Shown piece by piece: positions 15,101 to 25,049 of a stretch of DNA of 64,000 nucleotides. The notes below the pieces were generated by a model. That model was not told the origin of the DNA. It worked only from the letters and a program-made list of their open reading frames with translations, and made no database searches. The stretch is from Metopolophium dirhodum. Its lineage: Eukaryota > Arthropoda > Insecta > Hemiptera > Aphididae. The stretch is taken from contig NC_083568.1 in assembly GCF_019925205.1 (NCBI RefSeq), forward strand, positions 26,224,393 to 26,288,392, read 5' to 3'. The position numbers were made by a program, and so were the translations under genes. Within the stretch, counting starts at the first letter, position 1; each line of letters starts with the position of its first letter.

Positions 15101-15766
15101 AGTGATATAGGTAACAAATATTTAACTTATTTAACAATAGTTATTCGTTTATTATTATACATGGTATTTTAAATAAAATAATATAAATAATACAATATTG
15201 ATCCTCACTCGTGCGAAAAAAAATGCACTACAATATGGAAAGTTATTTTGTATGTATAAGTATATATTTATTTTCAATCAAAGTGATGAAAATTGAAATT
15301 GGAGTTTGGCAACACTATTCGAACATTTGAAAAAAATCGTCTGTGCTCAATATATAGCAGGTACCCTATAGTGGCTATAGCAGAAAGTATACGTCTTAAA
15401 AAGTGCTCTGAAAACGTATTCTATCGTATTTTTTTTTTGTGAAACTATAGATGGGATAGGTACTTCCAGACACATTATTATTACACACATAGGTATACAC
15501 ACTGACCTGATTAATTTACCGGTGCACACCTGCAACACGGGACTGTCCGTCTGCACTTCGATCAACAGGTCGGACGGCGAGTATTGGAAATCGGGCGGCG
15601 GGGCGGCGTGCACACCGTACACCCTGAGGACACCGTCCAAGCTTCCCAGGATAATGTTGTCCTCGCCGGCGCCGAACAGGTCGTCTACCGCCAGGGCGTC
15701 GCACCCGAAAGTCTCGCCCCGGCCGCATACGGTAGACCAACAGTCTCGGACTTTGAACAACGACAT
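40..15766 (-). CDS. BBS9: BBS9/PTHB1, BBSome subunit (12 exons, 3' end off the window)
   Basis: BBS9 is a core subunit of the BBSome, the coat-like complex that moves membrane proteins in and out of cilia with intraflagellar transport. In insects, ciliated cells are mainly sensory neurons and sperm. I joined twelve exons by GT-AG sites with every phase matching: 260, 89, 268, 224, 137, 175, 135, 252, 157, 127, 165 and 132 nt, total 2121 nt or 707 residues. The N-terminus MSLFKVRDCWSTV and the stretches SLDGAVTVYEQQAFGF, VLGERNYYCF and DLRFCYLGTEPM match known BBS9 in order. Residues 1-384 should form the beta-propeller, about 390-513 the GAE-like beta domain, and 514-707 the platform and helical region. 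Animal BBS9 is about 800-890 residues, so roughly 100-180 C-terminal residues are missing at the left edge. Exon 3 is partly duplicated (see 11719-11889). The family call is from memory of the protein, not a search. Confidence 0.93.
264..428 (-). CDS. BBS9: BBS9 exon 11
   Basis: This 55-codon exon codes for EEISSLCSQYRIIQKCLFNK, LKENTVLSVSGLNVLIDDTH and ETLTEKISEIALVKQ. It matches the helical region LSERAVQFRAIQRRLLARFK...LLDGTYKQVIALAD. The acceptor is CAATAG/GA and the donor AACAG/GTGGGT; both boundaries are phase 0. Confidence 0.88.
819..965. mobile_element. Palindromic MITE-like element
   Basis: Terminal inverted repeats of about 20 bp (TTGGCGATCAAAAGCTTAT at the left, its complement at the right end) flank about 100 bp. 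A second nested inverted pair, CTGAAACGGG and CCCGTTTCAG, lies inside. I found no clear target duplication, so the superfamily is unknown. It lies in the BBS9 intron between exons 10 and 11. Confidence 0.6.
1243..1468 (+). mobile_element. 5S rRNA-derived SINE-like element, copy 1
   Basis: The core reads TCAAGCATCGTTCGGCG, then CGGATGGGTGTCCACCACCC, resembling the internal 5S rRNA promoter (box A AAGC, intermediate GGATGGG, box C GACCxCCTGGG). A non-5S tail follows and ends in A-rich ATAAAA repeats. Three more copies lie in the window. It sits in a BBS9 intron. Confidence 0.5.
1775..1901 (-). CDS. BBS9: BBS9 exon 10
   Basis: This exon codes for HREYYKTKKCIVRCDNNEIP, VADFYRTIEEHVALKGRLDI and IQ. 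It matches the ...SIPLQEYFELIDHHFELR segment of vertebrate BBS9. The acceptor is TTTTTCAG/G and the donor ATACAG/GTTTTT, a weak donor after +2. It ends in phase 0. Confidence 0.87.
2000..2156 (-). CDS. BBS9: BBS9 exon 9
   Basis: This exon codes for EFADSSLTELCFRTITGNSK, YVCVTALPTNRSYEIRSSG and EYTNVILEEILLR, matching the BBS9 platform segment with ITVLASKTSQRYRIQSEQFE and the conserved helix before LQEYF. The acceptor is CATAG/AG and the donor TTAAG/GTACGT. Confidence 0.9.
3716..4063. mobile_element. Mariner-type MITE in a BBS9 intron
   Basis: The left end CAAAGTGTCCCATGAGGAT and the complement of the right end, CAGAGTGTCCGCGAGGAT, are near-identical inverted repeats, and TA stands outside both ends. 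TA duplication and an AGTGTCC terminus fit the Tc1/mariner superfamily. The 348-bp interior has no coding capacity. It ends about 150 bp from BBS9 exon 8. Confidence 0.68.
4213..4464 (-). CDS. BBS9: BBS9 exon 8
   Basis: This 252-nt exon codes for the end of the GAE-like domain: TESITVRVMAHRENDDTESA, VQQTVRLPLTLAYEVHST and SVDESPVPLKTLFKG (vertebrate: TNKSPVSLLSLFPGF). The acceptor is CTATAG/CC and the donor AAAG/GTGAGG. Its GC content is far above the flanking introns. Confidence 0.92.
5262..5398 (-). mobile_element. 5S rRNA-derived SINE-like element, copy 2
   Basis: On the minus strand it reads CGGTGGTTGGCTTCAGTCAC, then GTCAAGCACCGGCC and AAACCCGGGTTTTTGTGAC. It is the same family as copies 1, 3 and 4, but the GGATGGGTGACC box has degenerated here. 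It lies in the intron between BBS9 exons 7 and 8. Confidence 0.42.
6053..6187 (-). CDS. BBS9: BBS9 exon 7
   Basis: This exon codes for EGLGKPLCDIEIDVSPSLAT, SSVQITFQLVAPLVVSPTVI and HLKDLS, the start of the beta-rich GAE-like domain (compare VTVKVTLQ...VYVQPPL). The acceptor is TTCAG/AG and the donor TTGA/GTATGT; the split first codon is glutamate. Confidence 0.86.
7440..7571 (-). mobile_element. 5S rRNA-derived SINE-like element, copy 3 (best preserved)
   Basis: On the minus strand the core is TAAGCACCGGCCGGTGCC, then TAGTTCTCGGATGGGTGACC and ACCCGGGTTCTTAG. This aligns with the 5S rRNA stretch from box A through TTAGTACTTGGATGGGxGACC to the box C GGG. The first 60 bases (TAGTGGCTTAGTGTGG and onward) are not recognisably 5S. 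It lies in the intron between BBS9 exons 6 and 7. Confidence 0.55.
7836..8010 (-). CDS. BBS9: BBS9 exon 6
   Basis: This exon codes for ALQGCLVMLSETGDLRFCYL, GTEPMIFMAPERPIKDYKDT and KNQLVQLKKDLQNMSLQD. It closes the propeller (GVIVTLSDDGHLQCSYLGTDP in vertebrates) and begins the linker helix (ELQKIIKDV-like). The acceptor is ATAATAG/GC and the donor GATG/GTATGT. Confidence 0.92.
8100..8236 (-). CDS. BBS9: BBS9 exon 5
   Basis: This exon codes for GEHPETKTMCMIVSDTDSVL, VYDQTKLRWSAKLSFHP and CIIARASFK, the last propeller blades (compare LHVYQDVTLKWATQLPHIPVAVRV in vertebrate BBS9). The acceptor is TTTCAG/GC and the donor AAA/GTATGA, ending in phase 0. Confidence 0.9.
8692..8915 (-). CDS. BBS9: BBS9 exon 4
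   Basis: This exon continues the propeller: YQELADPSLKQKWPVWSCTL, then ETVYDIQTV, and HVLGERNYYCFQGNGVLWFM, a strong match to the BBS9 VLGERNFFCL...GQIRFMKKL block. The acceptor is TTTAG/G and the donor TTGG/GTATAT. It takes one base to complete the lysine split with exon 3 and passes one base to exon 5. Confidence 0.92.
11274..11531. mobile_element. hAT-like MITE next to the duplicated BBS9 exon
   Basis: The left end CGGTGGCATGGCCAGG and the complement of the right end, CAGTGGCGTAGCCAGG, form imperfect inverted repeats around 258 bp of non-coding DNA that contains C-runs and A-runs. CAGTGGCG-type ends are typical of hAT elements in insects. I saw no clear 8-bp target duplication. Its right end recurs at about 11898-11932, inside the neighbouring tandem duplication. 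Confidence 0.5.
11480..12276. repeat. Tandem duplication (about 400 bp) spanning MITE end, intron and part of BBS9 exon 3
   Basis: Two head-to-tail copies, about 11480-11900 and 11900-12276, share in order: A-run with CCTGGCTACGCCACT, the TCGACGAG/TCGATGAG block, CCATTCGCGTA, TCCGACG, CACGTCGGATACCGTGCG, AAGCCGCAAAGTTTAAT, the splice donor and 171 nt of exon. The offset is 390-402 bp because of small indels. Both breakpoints fall in C-runs, suggesting a microhomology-driven duplication after the MITE had inserted. Confidence 0.75.
11719..11889 (-). CDS. Duplicated partial copy of BBS9 exon 3, fused to a hAT-like repeat end
   Basis: This is a second copy of the last 171 nt of exon 3, open in the same frame and with an intact GTGAGT donor. 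It differs from exon 3 at three bases (two amino-acid changes, M/L and N/D, and one silent). Upstream in gene direction, the other half of the exon is replaced by a G-run, a T-run and a CAGTGGCGTAGCCAGGATT-type transposon end. A CAG/G site at 11890-11892 could act as acceptor after the T-run. If used, the piece is 57 codons, joins exon 3 (ending AA) in phase and hands exon 4 the same phase, so its inclusion would repeat a propeller segment without a frameshift. It may equally be an unused pseudo-exon; only RNA evidence can tell. Confidence 0.5.
12106..12373 (-). CDS. BBS9: BBS9 exon 3 (full-length copy)
   Basis: This exon codes for GDQYVLETMYEHKFDRSAYQ, then VVGPFGGGSGSRDFACVMSL and onward to LCLVCY plus two bases. 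It matches BBS9 closely (YEHxxxR, FGGxxGRD, SMDGxxxVFEQ). The acceptor is CAG/GC and the donor ACAA/GTGAGT. It is the complete version; its 3' 171 nt are repeated about 390 bp further along the gene at 11719-11889. Because only this copy has the YEHKFDR half, it is the ancestral exon. Confidence 0.92.
12380..14060. other. BBS9 intron 2, nothing else seen
   Basis: AT-rich intron. A short repeated phrase, TTTGGGCGAAAACCAAA and TTTGGGTGAAAACA, occurs at about 13855-13945. No other recognisable element. Confidence 0.45.
14066..14154 (-). CDS. BBS9: BBS9 exon 2
   Basis: This 89-nt exon codes for SCSPNKNIAVLHPFSLVVHG and onward, matching the BBS9 propeller segment with the ...LAVLHSRKLCVYSV pattern. 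The acceptor is GTTAG/CT and the donor CATG/GTAAG. The first base completes a serine codon split with exon 1, and the last G begins a glycine codon completed by exon 3. It was too short to stand out as an ORF and was found by splice-phase matching. Confidence 0.88.
15507..15766 (-). CDS. BBS9: BBS9 exon 1 (start codon)
   Basis: This exon codes for residues 1-86 plus two bases of codon 87, starting MSLFKVRDCWSTV, the typical BBS9 N-terminus. It holds the first propeller strands (AVDDLFGAGEDNIILGSLDG, then the VYG strand) and LLIEVQTDSPVLQV. The donor is CAG/GTCAGT. The exon is GC-rich compared with its AT-rich introns, as are most exons of this gene. An ORF continues downstream into the intron, but homology stops at the donor. 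Confidence 0.92.
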
Positions 15767-16000
15767 AATCCGTCCGACGACGATTGCAATAATAATAATA
15801 TATAATTATATGATTATATATTTTACAAGTTATAAGGCCACTCGTGCATGTTTTTTTTTTATTATTTTGTTTCCTCCTCTCCTTCGTCTTGACGCTTTCA
15901 CGTTATTTCAACACAGCCATAGTAATATTATAGTATAGCAGATGCCCTTGTTTGTAAGTTTGCTTATTTTCTCGGAATATGATCTCCTCCGACTCCCGAC
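15767..16000 (-). promoter_or_regulatory. Probable BBS9 5' UTR and promoter region
   Basis: This is sequence directly upstream of the BBS9 start codon. The 30 bases nearest the ATG are GC-richer and stop-free; beyond them the DNA is AT-rich with T-runs. I see no convincing X-box (RFX site, common in ciliary genes) by eye and no clear TATA box. Confidence 0.35.
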
Positions 16001-19000
16001 GACAGTCATACTCAATTTTACTATCACTAGATAAAAATAAATAAGAACCGATTCATATAATACAAACAAAAATTGTTAATATTTGAACCTACGTACAAAT
16101 GTAAAAAGTGCACAATTCGATATATTCAGCTAGCTGATACGACGGATCTTTCGAATAATTTCGGTCATTTAGTTGTACCTAATTTATTGTAACAGTTATT
16201 ATTAAGGAATAATACTATATTATTATACGTAGTATAATAGCTGATCGTGGACGGCGTTGCTCATAACAAATTAAACGCCTGTGAATTCATTCCGTTAAAT
16301 GTAACCTACTCCGATTTTTTAACAGTTGTTTGGATGGTTTCGACCAAATATAAAATACAAGTCTAAAATTTTATCCGGGCTCCTCACATCAAATTTTTGG
16401 CACCTGTAATACATTTTTTTGTGGGCCCTATACAAAACTTCCAATAAAATACAACCCACTACAAGTGATACGGCCATACGATACGAGTGTCACTTACACG
16501 ATTTCTAGGTAATCAATGGTTAACCCACAGCTTAAAATAACAAAATAACCTAATATTTTATATTAATATACATTTATATCATAAAATACGTATACCTATC
16601 AAAATTTCAAAAATTACAAATTAATTTCTATGGGCCCCTTAAATAGCCGGACCCCTGTACTCTAGATTCAACCCCAACAGGTTGGGGGCTCTTGTGGGGG
16701 CCGTTATTATATCTATTCATAACAACTATTTTATTTTCTGTACCTTACAAATAACCATATGAAAACAAACAAATATTTTAAATATATTTAAAAAAAAAAA
16801 ATACTGTATTTAAAAAAAATGTACACACATAACTTCACGTTGATAATCATTGCTGTTAAATCGTTTTTGATCAATAAAAAAAAAAAATAAGAATTTCTTA
16901 CTTTTGAAACTTTTAAAAACGTTATTCTATACGTTATACGTACACTATTTAAATTAATTTATTTTATTATAGGTACCATTACTAACGTTAATTGCTAGGT
17001 AGGTGTTTATACACTGTATGTTATTAATTTATACAACTTAAAACAAATAACAATATTACTTTGTATTTTATATTTAAATTTTTCGTTTGACGTTCATAGG
17101 TACAAATTCATTTATGTATTGTAAGGGCCAATAAGGTGCATTGAGACGTGATGAATATTACTGTAAATCAGTGGAGTTGAAATAGTTGAAATAGTAATAG
17201 ATAAACGCATTATTTGATGTAGGGCATAGCTGGTACTCTCTTAGAGGATTAAATAACCGTCACGAACGAAAATAGAACTACAGTTTGTATACAGTTCACT
17301 GGAGAGGTGAACAAACACTTCTCTCTAAACCATTAAGTTTAATAGATAATATACGACAAAAGTGTACCAATCTCAATGACTGCCCAGCGCCCACTTTATT
17401 CCTTACATATAGACACCTACGCATCATCTGTACCGGAATGGGACAATTCAAATATTTTACAGTCATACAATACAATCAAAATAGATAAAGATAATACGAT
17501 TGAAACTTGAAACTTAGTTATCTAAAAAAAAATAAAATGGTACCTAAGTCATAGTTTTTTTTTGTTAAATAAATTTGTTTTACAATTTATATAAATAATT
17601 AATGCTATATGTTATATGCACGGAGGAATTTTCAATATTACTTGAATAATCGTCTCATTCCCTCCTAATAGCGAATAACCATATAGGCATAAAACATAAC
17701 TTTCATTATAATTTGTTTCACTTTTTAAAAACAATAATAATTAGTTTGCTTTAATAAGGTAATCATTTAATGATACATTTTTTAAAAAATTCATAACAAT
17801 AACAGTGAATGAAATAGACCTAACACAAAAATACAATACTTCTTACGGGTTTCCTTATGTTAATAATCAAATTGTAAGATTTCGAATGTATACGTATTCT
17901 ATCACGGTTCCCACAAAACCGATACAAATTAAATATTGTGAAAACAAACAAACAAACCGTTCGTCTTAATGTTGGTTAAAATTAAAATGTATTTCTCACT
18001 TTAGAAAAATTACCCAATAATAATTAAAATATCTACTATTAATCCAGTGATGTACTTGTTGGACGTGGAATTATAATATATATTTTGTATCTCATTAATG
18101 TATTAAAGTATTGATAATTTCTCAAATCGGATCAGTTAAAAGCAGGTGCACTACTGGAGCGTAACTGTTAAAAGTTTATACAATATATGGTAACTTATTT
18201 ATAAGCGCAGTTTAAAAGTTGGGGCACCTTTATATATTATAATATTATATGCAATATAATAATAATACCTTGAAACTTCCTTTGGCAAACAATAAGCAGT
18301 TTAAAATAAATCTCTATGATTATATTAAATATTCCATAATAAATACTAATCAAATCATCATAAACCCTAATATTAATTATTCCAGTTCACAATAAACTAA
18401 AATGACAATTTTCAAGATCTTATACGATTTAGGAAGTATAAAGTAGATGTCTACCAGTCATATTAGTTCACATGAGTATATTATTATTATGATAGTTAAT
18501 GAAGATATATGAATAGATGTGCATATTATTGTATATAATATGTCTATTTATATGTACTGTGCCAGTAGTGCCATACATCAAGCCATTTAGGTTTAAATAA
18601 AAGTTGCACTATAGGTAATGGAAGAAATTAATATTTGTTCTATTGTCATACGCTCGCGTAGTCGAATGTTATAATATAGCAACAGCTGTAAAAGCACTGC
18701 TGCTTAATGTCTCGTTTTTCTACTTAATGACGACCTTTTTTTTCTTAAAAAACACACATACACACTTAAGCCTAACAATTATTTAATCACACGCAAACCA
18801 TACGTAATTACGATAGAAAAACAACGTGGAAATAATATGTTTTTAATATAATATTTAAATTTAAATTTAAATATTCTTATAATTTATAATATATTATATG
18901 AAACGGGCAATACACGAACCCGTCAAAACGTCGTAATCACAATAATTATTAATGTATACGAGTTTAGTACATATAGGTAGGTGCATATAATAATACTGAA

Positions 19001-21249
19001 TGTACAACCATTAACATCACGAACGACGTGTACTACAACTGTCTACTTATATAAATAATATGTACATAATATGAAGTTCCATAAACGGATGGTTCCTAAC
19101 GGTATACGGAAAAAAAACCAAAAGAAAAAAAAAACAAAATTATAATATAATCAAAATTGTAGAGATATATCTTTTTCCTTTATTCTATTACTGTTACTTA
19201 ATAATAATAATATTTTTATTGTTATTATTAAATAGTATAAAAAAAAGAAAAATTTATTTATATAATGCATTACATTTGAAAAAATGGTTTTTTAAATTTA
19301 TATTTTAAACTAAAAAAAAACTAATTTCTAACTTCTAACTTATGTTACTATTTTCACCAAACTACTTCTATCGAAATAAGTTAGAAGTTTGGTAAATTTC
19401 AGAAACTTACTTAGATTCTAACTTAGTTACTTTTTATATTAAAGTAACTTAACTTTAACTAGTTTAAAAAAGTGACTAACTTGCCTAGCTTTGAAATAGG
19501 ATAAAATAAATATATAATTGATAGTATAATATTTGAATGAATAATTAATTTATATATAATTTATATAATATTGATAACACAGCATATAGATTGTATATTA
19601 TATTTTATGATAATGCTAATTCTCTGATTATATTATCACTTTGGTTTTTTTTTGGGGATTCTCACTTCACACAAGCCCCCGGTCTGAAATGTTGTACGTA
19701 TATTTTATTATTGCTAATATTTACTTTTTATAAATCCACAACATCACTTGGGCTAATTGTAAAAAATATTAATTTACAGATTGTACAATTATTATATAAA
19801 AATAAAAAATAAAATACATTATACAAGTATAAATACATAGTTATATAAATACATCGAATGTTCTGGCATCGGTCCTGGTATTATTATAAATTCCTCGATC
19901 ACCTAACAATATTATTAGAATACAGGTATAAAATGTGTTTATAAATAATCCCAATGAGTATGATGTATTGTTATGGTAATAATTGGTAAGGTACTTGCAC
20001 GATTGATTATAGCAAACGCAAACTTGCAAACCTATTATAAATTGTGATAATAATATATCGATTTTACATAGGTCTATAATTATAGTGCACTGCAGTAAGC
20101 TAATATTAATATCATCATCACGCGATTAAAATATTATTACGGTATTATATTATAATAATAATAATAATCGTGCACGTGTAAAATAACGTTACGATACGTT
20201 ACAAATGTTACAATAATATCACAAGCTGTATTATTTATATAGCTGATGTTGCATACAATCGTATCCAGCTAACTCTGACTCATAAGTCATAAGTCATATT
20301 ATTCACAAACTCACAACCACTGTTCGGATGATTCACTGAACTGTGAGCTGTATATAAACGTATTACCTTTATGCTATTATAAGGTATAATAACTATGGTG
20401 CCACCATCATCGGCTGTACTCTAATTTAGACTTATAATGGCTACACAGCATATTATGGATACACATACGCTGCCGCCAACGCCACCGATCGCAGCATTGT
20501 TATAATATTAATTATTATATTAATAGTGTTATGACAAACAATCGTTGACGGCAGGATCGATTAATTAATAGGTACGTATTTATTGGTACCTATATATTGT
20601 AGGTACCGCAGAAGCCCACAAATCCGAATAATAACTGCATCGGCCAAAGCCGAAGCTATATATAATAATATAATATATTAATAGTAAGTATATACGCCTA
20701 ACATAACCTATATATATTGGCAGAAACACGTCATTGTATTATTATGTATTGTGCCCCGCCGCGATAACGCACGTGCGTAAATCAATCATACTAAAATAAT
20801 AATAATATGATCCTAGGACCCTAGGTAGAATGGGATAGACACCAGCCAAAAACATTTTATGCTTAAGAGGACGCCATACATATCCAGTCATAAAATATAT
20901 AATATTGCTCGTGGAAAACTGCTTCGCGTGAAAGACAACCGCTCAGGCTACAGTCACTGCACAGGCGCACAGCTGTTGTTCACAGTTGAGAAATCAAAAT
21001 ATGTATACACGATACGAGAGACATTATTAATTTCCGTATGTTTTAGCGTTTTTATTTTATTTTTATACCGTAATTGCCGACCCGTCACAGCTTCGCCCGT
21101 GATTGGTTGTTCAATTTGTCTTCGGACGATGATATGTATAATTTTTTATTCAAATTTTATCGTTTAATGTGATCGGCAAGTTAATATAAAAAACGGTTAA
21201 TGAAAACGTATTTAAATATTTCTAGCGGTATTAATGGTAAATATATTTT

Positions 21250-22080
21250 TATAGCAGAACCCATGCACTTCGTTGGTTGCAACAAGCCCGTAAAAAATCG
21301 CAAATCTTAAAAAAATTATGATTTTTCAACTACTTTTGGGTGTAACTTACTGCAGTAAGTGCAACTCAGCCACCCTGGTAGGCATTCCAACTACGTCGGA
21401 TCGCGGACAAAGGGCAACTCTTTCACCAATCACCTTGGTAGGCAATGTTCAATAATTCGATTTGATGCAAGCTTGTACCTGATCTGACCAAATAACCAAT
21501 GGCAACCGATAATAAATCAACACTAATTTCTACTATTAACTGTAACCAATGGCAACTATTAATAAATAAAAATAAAATTTCCAATGTGAACGTTAATGTC
21601 CCTGTTTGAGCACCTCTTTAAAATACGAATTTTGGCAAATCCTTTCTTATTGCACGGTGAAAGTATTAGAAGAACCACATATTAATATCACAATCCCCCC
21701 TCTCCCACCCCTCTGACAAAAAAAAAAATGAAAAATTGGGCGACGTGCTAACACTCAGAAAGGTATTTGGAACAACTCTGTGAAAAAATTAAATAGTATA
21801 GTCACAAAATTGGAATATAAAAAAGGCCTGTTCTTTTATATATATAAAGATTAGATTAGCTTTGTTATTTAATTTTCAAGAACTTTATACTTATTTTTTA
21901 TTAACAAAAGTGGTACTAAAACCTTCAGCAGACTGTCAGGTATAATAGTGTAAAATTTCAGCCAAATCGGTTCAGTAGTTTTCTTGGTTAGCGCAGTCGT
22001 AGAAAACCCCTTACAATTGTATATAGTGTTATAAAAAAACACAACTGAAGTTTGATAAACATAAGAATAATACATTTCAA
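21250..22080 (+). repeat. Possible remains of a non-LTR retrotransposon 3' region
   Basis: The stretch contains TTTCAGCCAAATCGGTTCAG followed by TAGTTTTCTTGG, a phrase type I associate with 3' ends of RTE-like elements in insects. The repeated phrase ACC(C/T)TGGTAGGCA occurs at 21371 and 21443. No coding part survives. The assignment is weak. Confidence 0.25.
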
Positions 22081-22569
22081 AAAAGTGATAATTTTTTTTT
22101 ATATTAAAATATAAACGTTATACCACAGCAAAATATATTATTTAATTACAGTGTATAAATTTGATTTCTTAACTGTGGTTAACTGCAGCTTAAAAGGTTC
22201 GTCTTCACCCGTAACCGTTTTCTATAAATGTAAAATATAATATTATTATAGTCATTACTCATTAGGCATAACAACCAACAATGGTATTGACACGGGACCA
22301 CTGTTAAGATGTTTTGAGTTAATATTTCAAATTTTAAACATAATATTATATTTTAACAATAACTTTTATCAAAAACCCTTAAAATTGTCTATATAAAACC
22401 CCTTAAAATGCGGTTGTGTAGCATCCTCTCAACAGTTGATACAAAAATCGCTGCACAATGCACACCAATTTACCATATTTTATTATATTTATATCATTTT
22501 GTTTACCATTCTCATTATTACAACATAATATTCATCTTCATATATTACATTTTAATTGCATTATACTAG

Positions 22570-23070
22570 TTAAGAGGGCCAGTGAATGAACACCTAAAGA
22601 TTTTTAACCCTTTTAACTATATATGTAACAGAGAATTTTTGGACACAAAATGTATTTATATTATGTATCAAAATGTTATGCAACATAAAAGTCACATATT
22701 TATTATATTAAAACAAATTATGTTTTTAAAAAGTCAATTATAAAAATAACAAGTTTTTCTAATAAATGAACAAATTGTCCATTAAATGAATACCAACACT
22801 CCTGTAAATTAACACTGATTAGTGATTTCTACTATTATATTATATTCTTTTTTTACCTACTTTACTATTTTACTATTTTTTATAAGATAAGATAGTTTAG
22901 TAAAAAAACTAGTTACTGAGTAGCTTTTTAGGAAAAATGTTCATACACAGGACTAAAGGTTTAAAATATGAGTATATCCAACTGTTCATTTACTGAATAC
23001 AACAAATAAAACCAGTTAATGAATACTGTTCATTTAGTGGATTTTTGTCGATTGAAAACACCAGTGCTTG
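22570..23070. repeat. Block with recurring AATGAACA/TTCATTTA phrases
   Basis: Variants of CCAGTGAATGAACACC, GTTCATTTACTGAATAC, AGTTAATGAATACTGTTC and ATTTAGTGGA recur in both orientations over 500 bp. This looks like a degenerate transposon whose ends carry the phrase, but I could not fix its borders. Confidence 0.3.
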
Positions 23071-24824
23071 AACAGCTAAATGATGTTAATAATAATAATT
23101 ATAAAAATAAGAAAAATGCTTAAAACCAATTAATATATATTTATTAAAAGATTAACTCTATCGAAAATTACCTTGCTGAACATTTATGGATAAAATTCAA
23201 AACGTTAATAACAAAATAAAAAAAAAAGTAACAAACTAATAACAATTTGATAAAAACTATGGTGATAATATTAATGGAGCGAAAAACTTATCATTCTTAT
23301 AAATTGAACACAGAATAATAACAGAATAATTCTGTGGTAATAATAATTACTCCATGAAATTGAATAATGATCCAATGATAATATAATTTACAGGGTTACT
23401 TTATTTTAAGTTCGATATAGTGTTAAGTTAAATATATCACTGTATTAATCGATGTATGCCTTATTATTTAAAGAAAACTGCGAAGTGTTCATTTAATTTT
23501 CAATATTTATTTTTAATACCATTTTTACGCGTACCTAATACCGCATTGTTATAGGTACATCATTACAATTTACAGCCGATTATTATATAAATATGAAAAT
23601 GGTTATTGTTTTCCTTTCTATTCATAGTTTTAATAACTATATTTAAAAATTGCGAATTCTTTATATTCGCATGTGAAAAATGTAAATATAAATGAGAAAA
23701 TACAATAGACCGTAAAAAAATTTCCGTAACTATATAACATAGTCGGATGAAAAAAAAATTCAAAATTTAATTTAATTTCCTAGTCTCATCTTATATCCAA
23801 GACCTTCATTTTATTTTTTACTTTTTCGGTCACCCTTAAAAGCCCTATCTTCAAACTATTAAGTGCATCATTCGCCGTCCCGGAAACTAATTTGACTTTT
23901 AAATATTTAAATAAAGGTACTTATTTATTACGTTCAGCATCAAGTCTGTCCGTGATCGTAAAATACTTACATTTGAAAAATCTACACAATAATTCCCCAC
24001 TATAATCGACACATAATCATGATTAATTCATTTTAAACTTACATACCTATACTCGTTTAAGCTGGTTAAAACATAAACAATAGTATGTAGGTATTGGTAC
24101 CTATTACAGAATTATTTTCTACTTAATAATACATTCGAATATATAGGTATATCTAGTTCTACTAGTATGTACCTACAGAAAACCATTAACCTCTCTCTCC
24201 CTATTTTATATTGTAAGGAGATTAATGTTGACGTATTTACAGCAAGAGCAGTTTTTTATTCCTAACTTCCAGTTTTTTATTGTAATTTATTCATGTAGGT
24301 ATAGGTAATAGGTACCCACATATATTTTTGACTAGGTTAGGTACCTGATTATATTTTTAGTACAAGGTATATATATATATAAATAATGTAGGTACCTACC
24401 TATATTAAGTATTTATTTAGTCAAAGTATAACTAATATCTGCAAGTTTTTGGTGTCAAAAGAATAACGTCAATGAACTGTCGATCTCTTTGCTCGAAAAA
24501 AACTCGCTATTTTTATATGGCGTAAATTTATTATATCTAATAACTAAAGGTAGGTACATTATAATATGAATTGCGATGGATTTGTAGACGAATAAAGTTA
24601 ATATTTTAACTTATAGTTTTTAATTTTAATATAAATTCTAATTTGACTAATATAAAAATTTTAATGTAGACAATTATAGGTAACTATATACTATAATAAT
24701 TTGCAGGTACTGTCGTATATTGTAGACAGTCGTCAAAATAATATCATTTAATATATATGTAATATAGGTGGGAATATTTCAAATTGTAAATTATTGACAT
24801 AGGTCCAGCCAGCGAAGCATAATA

Positions 24825-25045
24825 TGTGCTGAGGCGACGATAGTATTTTCTGTATAACACCGCCGTACGCGCAGGCGCGGGCCCCCGTTGTCGCTGAGTG
24901 ATTCGGCGAGAACGTAGCTACGACTTGCGTGTGAAACGGCACGGGATCGTAGTACGGGCTAGGCGATCTGAATTTGCTAAGTGTTTTATTTATGTTTGTT
25001 TTAATACAATAAAAGTGTTTCCGACCCGAAAACCCGAGTTAAACA
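24825..25045 (+). other. GC-rich island, possible solo LTR or unassigned promoter
   Basis: A GC-rich patch with CGTACGCGCAGGCGCGGGCC and GTGAAACGGCACGGGATCG stands out in AT-rich surroundings. It begins TGTGCTG and ends TTAAACA, with AATAAA at about 25009, the shape of a short LTR, but the flanks show no matching target duplication and no internal region is nearby. It could instead be a promoter or first exon. Confidence 0.25.
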
Positions 25046-25049
25046 TTAT

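Larger units (their letters stand above)
16000..24740. other. Intergenic AT-rich region, no gene seen
   Basis: No ORF here resembles a protein I know, and the longest frames lack codon structure. It holds repeat debris: GGGCC-containing fragments at 16375-16700, a block rich in TAACTT/AAGTTA phrases at 19310-19490, possible non-LTR remains at 21250-22080 and a block rich in AATGAACA phrases at 22570-23070. Small GC-richer patches at 20400-21000 remain unexplained. Confidence 0.5.
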
